From the NCBI RefSeq assembly GCF_900100345.1, contig NZ_FMTT01000011.1, positions 62,001-126,000 of the forward strand: a stretch of DNA of 64,000 nucleotides. Direction: 5' to 3'. Position numbers and translations under genes: made by a program. The notes under the pieces are model-generated. The model was given only the letters and a program-made list of their open reading frames with translations. It was not told where the DNA came from and ran no database searches. This document shows positions 61,646 through 64,000 of this stretch, piece after piece (the first letter of the stretch is position 1; the number at the start of each line of letters is the position of its first letter). The stretch is from Paenibacillus tianmuensis. Lineage in GTDB: Bacteria; Bacillota; Bacilli; Paenibacillales; NBRC-103111.

Positions 61646-62491
61646 TCATTTTCCGTTAGAGCTAAACGCCGTCTTCTCCCGCTCCACCGTATCCAACCAG
61701 AGGCCGACATGGCGTTGCACCAGCTTCCGCTGTTCGATCTGCAGCAGATGACCTGCCCCGTCCAATACGGCAAAGGTCGCACGAGGGAACGACTCTAGCA
61801 CGGCAAAATGATCCTTGTACCCGCAGATCGCATCCTGCCGTCCGAGGAGAAACAACGTCGGCTGCGGAAAGCGGCTGTCCTCCGGGATGGGATCGCATTG
61901 AAAAAGGTACCCTTGCGTGCGCCAGTCCGAAGACAGAAACGCGCGGTCGGCGAGCAGACGCCCCGGCTGCCATTCCTCCCGGAAAAGCTCCCAGCTTGTC
62001 CGTGATTGTACGGTGGCCAACGTTTCGAAGGCTGCGCGAACCTCCGGCTCAAGCTCCTCCAACAGCGTCTCGTCCCGGACCGGCATGCTTCGTTCGGGGA
62101 GGGTGCGTGTTTTCCGGTGAAGCGCCGGGGCGAGAAGACACAGCCCGTCCGCCCGGCGGTTCTCCGCGCGCCATATCCCCTGCGCAATGTAGCCGCCGAA
62201 CGACATCCCCATGAGCGCGAACCGCTCGTTCTCCGGCAGAATCGACCGAATTCCGTCCAGTAGAACCGACAGCAGGTCGTCGGAGGTTTTCATCCAAGGC
62301 TCAACCGGACTCCGTCCGTGAGCCGGAATATCGACGTAGATCCGCTTCCAGCCCGGCCTCCGTTCGAACAGCGGCTCCATCCACGCCATCATCGACCGGT
62401 GGTCGGTCGCAAGCGCATGCAGCACGATCAACGGGTACCCGTCGCCACGGGTTTCGTAATATAGAGGCGGATTTGTTTTTTCGGTAGTCAT
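61646..62491 (-). CDS. Alpha/beta hydrolase
   Basis: This 281-residue serine hydrolase has nucleophile elbow MGMSFGGYIAQG, oxyanion HALATDHRSM, acid LFLLGRQDAICGY and histidine LDGAGHLLQIE. The fold matches the lysophospholipase/haloperoxidase group; the substrate is unknown. No signal peptide is present. GGAAAGAGGGCC precedes the ATG, and the gene ends at the terminator it shares with the VOC fragment. Confidence 0.88.
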   Translation of the reverse strand: MTTEKTNPPLYYETRGDGYPLIVLHALATDHRSMMAWMEPLFERRPGWKRIYVDIPAHGRSPVEPWMKTSDDLLSVLLDGIRSILPENERFALMGMSFGGYIAQGIWRAENRRADGLCLLAPALHRKTRTLPERSMPVRDETLLEELEPEVRAAFETLATVQSRTSWELFREEWQPGRLLADRAFLSSDWRTQGYLFQCDPIPEDSRFPQPTLFLLGRQDAICGYKDHFAVLESFPRATFAVLDGAGHLLQIEQRKLVQRHVGLWLDTVEREKTAFSSNGK

Positions 62492-62542
62492 TGGCCCTGG
62501 CCCTCTTTCCTTACAAATAACGAATGTGTGTTCCTCAAACTT

Positions 62543-63106
62543 TTACCGGGTGTATTCTCCACCAAAGCATTCGATAAAATTCGTCGCCAAATCCTTTCTT
62601 AAAAGTTGTTGTTGATTTTTTCTGTGCGGAAGGAACCCTTGCTTTTTAACATCTTCAGCAAGATGCCCCGGATTTTTAAAACGCTCAAAAAAGGGAAGCG
62701 CATATTCGTTTATTTGTTGAGTTATTTCTGCAATGACTCGTTCCCGCTCCGAATAGGCATCAATACTATACAGCGGCCAATCATCGGCTCTTTTTGTTAA
62801 TCGTGCTAATGAGGTGGAAAATACAACATCATCTGCCAATTGGGTTTGATCCTTACTGAGCCGCCATTCTTTCAAATGGTTTGAATAAACGCTGACATGA
62901 ACCAAAAAACTTGTTGACCCTAATTTTATCGAAGGCTGAAAATCGATACTGTAAATAAACAGGTCATCTTTTTTTGTAATTTCATTTTTACTTTTGTAAT
63001 ATTTAAAGCCCAAATCGAGAAGAGGCTCAGCTATCCGCTGACAGGTGTATACAAAAATTTCTCTTGGTTTAGTGCCTTTGTCAAATTGTTTATTTTCCAT
63101 ATTCAC
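62543..63106 (-). CDS. Hypothetical protein, AT-richer, possibly DUF4304-like
   Basis: This 187-residue soluble protein has a charged, helical and beta-mixed pattern (CQRIAEPLLDLGFKYYKSKN then EITKKDDLFIYSIDFQPSIK). The base composition is clearly lower in GC than the flanking genes, suggesting horizontal gain. The reading resembles DUF4304-type proteins that often accompany polymorphic-toxin immunity, but that is a weak impression. No partner gene is next to it. Confidence 0.55.
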   Translation of the reverse strand: MNMENKQFDKGTKPREIFVYTCQRIAEPLLDLGFKYYKSKNEITKKDDLFIYSIDFQPSIKLGSTSFLVHVSVYSNHLKEWRLSKDQTQLADDVVFSTSLARLTKRADDWPLYSIDAYSERERVIAEITQQINEYALPFFERFKNPGHLAEDVKKQGFLPHRKNQQQLLRKDLATNFIECFGGEYTR

Positions 63107-63186
63107 TCACTCCTCATTACATGCGAACCTCGGCTATCCCTAGTATAATGAATAGGACCGCAATAACGAATCCAAGGGAGGTACAC

Positions 63187-63822
63187 ATGAAAAAGTTTAT
63201 ACTTGGACTGCTCTGCGGAGCCGTGCTTGCCGCGTCTACCGCCGTTTACGCCTCGGACGAGATCCGGGCGACGCTGTTTCCTGTAAAAATGCAATTCAAT
63301 GGAGAGGTTCGCGATACGGGCTCCCGGTTCGCGATTTTGAATTATGACGGTCATACGTATGTCCCGCTTCGCTTCATGGCCGAAAACTTGGGGGCCGGGG
63401 CCGCCTATGACAAAGAAGCCCGTACCGTCTCGGTCGTTTCCGAGCCGAAGAGCGCCAGCGACGCACAGAAAAAAATATGGGCGGCAACGTACCGCCTCGA
63501 ACACGGCATGGAAGCCAGAGACGTGAAGAGCGTGCTGGGCGAACCGTCCTTCCTGACGCTGATCGACAGCTCCAAGCAGCAGCTGTGGCGCTACGACTTC
63601 GGAGCATCGGCCGGCTACAGAAGCGGCGGTCTTAGTGCCGACGCCGACGGGTTGCGACGCGGCGACTTGGAGGGGCAGTTGTTCATTCGTTGGAACGCAA
63701 GCGCACAAGTCGACCGGTACGAGCTGTGGACGGTGAAAAAAGCTGCGGACGGCTCCCGTAACGTTTCCACCTTCACCGTATACCCCGACGGCTCCACAAG
63801 CGGGTCCGCCGCCGCAAACTAG
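63187..63822 (+). CDS. Secreted stalk-domain protein
   Basis: This 211-residue protein has a signal peptide (GLLCGAVLAASTAVYA), then a stalk domain (FPVKMQFNGEVRDTGSRFAI and GHTYVPLRFMAENLGAGAAY), then a 120-residue domain of unknown type (LEHGMEARDVKSVLGEPSFL; WRYDFGASAGYRSGG). The start is ATG 63187 after GGGAGG; an earlier ATG has no site. A TATAAT-like sequence at 63144 may be the -10. It belongs to the same exported family as the gene at 28683 and the phosphatase tail. Confidence 0.85.
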   Translation: MKKFILGLLCGAVLAASTAVYASDEIRATLFPVKMQFNGEVRDTGSRFAILNYDGHTYVPLRFMAENLGAGAAYDKEARTVSVVSEPKSASDAQKKIWAATYRLEHGMEARDVKSVLGEPSFLTLIDSSKQQLWRYDFGASAGYRSGGLSADADGLRRGDLEGQLFIRWNASAQVDRYELWTVKKAADGSRNVSTFTVYPDGSTSGSAAAN

Positions 63823-63827
63823 GCTGG

Positions 63828-63857
63828 AAGCCGGTTCCTTCGAGGCCGGCTTATTTT
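63828..63857 (+). terminator. Terminator of the second stalk-protein gene
   Basis: AAGCCGG and CCGGCTT form a 7-bp stem, followed by ATTTTGC. The last 140 bases of the window after it show no gene. Confidence 0.75.
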
Positions 63858-64000
63858 GCGCGGTGGGAGAGACATCGAATACATTAGACGCAGGGTGAAT
63901 GCTGTTGGTTGCTGGTGTATGCAAAATTTTGGATATGCGGCGCATATTGATTTCCAATCCTTGGACATACTATCGGTGTTCCGAAATATCCATTCCAGTT

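Overview
The window looks like chromosomal DNA of a GC-rich, Gram-positive, spore-forming Firmicute of the Paenibacillus/Cohnella type. The signs are strong AAGGAGG-type ribosome sites, many carbohydrate ABC importers with lipoprotein binding proteins, a YesM/YesN-style two-component pair, several 'stalk' (copper amine oxidase N-terminal-like) secreted proteins, a YjcZ-family sporulation peptide, and Bacillus-style PhoP, Fur and Fnr sites. I see no rRNA, tRNA, CRISPR array or intact insertion sequence.

Layout. 0-4 kb: the end of an LplB/LplC-type sugar importer, its binding protein and a GH29 alpha-L-fucosidase. 4-10.5 kb: a small secreted protein, a TlpA/ResA thioredoxin, then a leftward unit of alkaline phosphatase, an OB-fold lipoprotein, a LolD-like ATPase and an FtsX-like permease with histidine-rich outer loops, all behind a PhoP-box promoter. 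10.7-21 kb: a transposase remnant, VanZ, a nucleotidyltransferase, a purine permease, an ATP-grasp protein, a GNAT-rich operon, PHP, MgtC and metallophosphoesterase genes. 21-28.6 kb: a lower-GC patch with DinB, a caspase-like protein, several truncated or frameshifted genes, an E. coli-type MazEF module, an XRE regulator with a coupled 28-residue ORF, and a FUSC-type membrane protein.

28.7-37.4 kb: a second sugar importer (two permeases and a binding protein) with its histidine kinase, AraC-type response regulator and a DUF2264 protein. 37.5-39 kb: an acyltransferase and an L,D-transpeptidase. 39.3-45.4 kb: a 2-aminoethylphosphonate (AEP) locus in which all three transporter genes are broken, while the catabolic genes phnX and phnW and a DeoR-type regulator are intact. 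45.6-54.3 kb: membrane proteins, a molybdate regulator divergent from modAB, a DoxX gene behind a long leader with an Fnr-like promoter, yjcZ, a Fur-controlled FhuF unit, DUF2325, and a FadR-type regulator with a DUF2500 gene. 54.4-64 kb: glcDF, two convergent chemoreceptors, a glyoxalase remnant, an alpha/beta hydrolase, an AT-richer unknown gene and another stalk protein.

The most interesting system is the Pho-controlled alkaline phosphatase operon, which appears to carry a Gram-positive relative of the proteobacterial zinc-linked FtsX/LolD/DUF3299 transporter. The logic would be to supply metal for a metal-dependent phosphatase during phosphate starvation. Other notable items are the Fnr-like promoter placed exactly at -41.5 upstream of a long leader, the decayed AEP importer, and the stand-alone clan CD protease-like protein.
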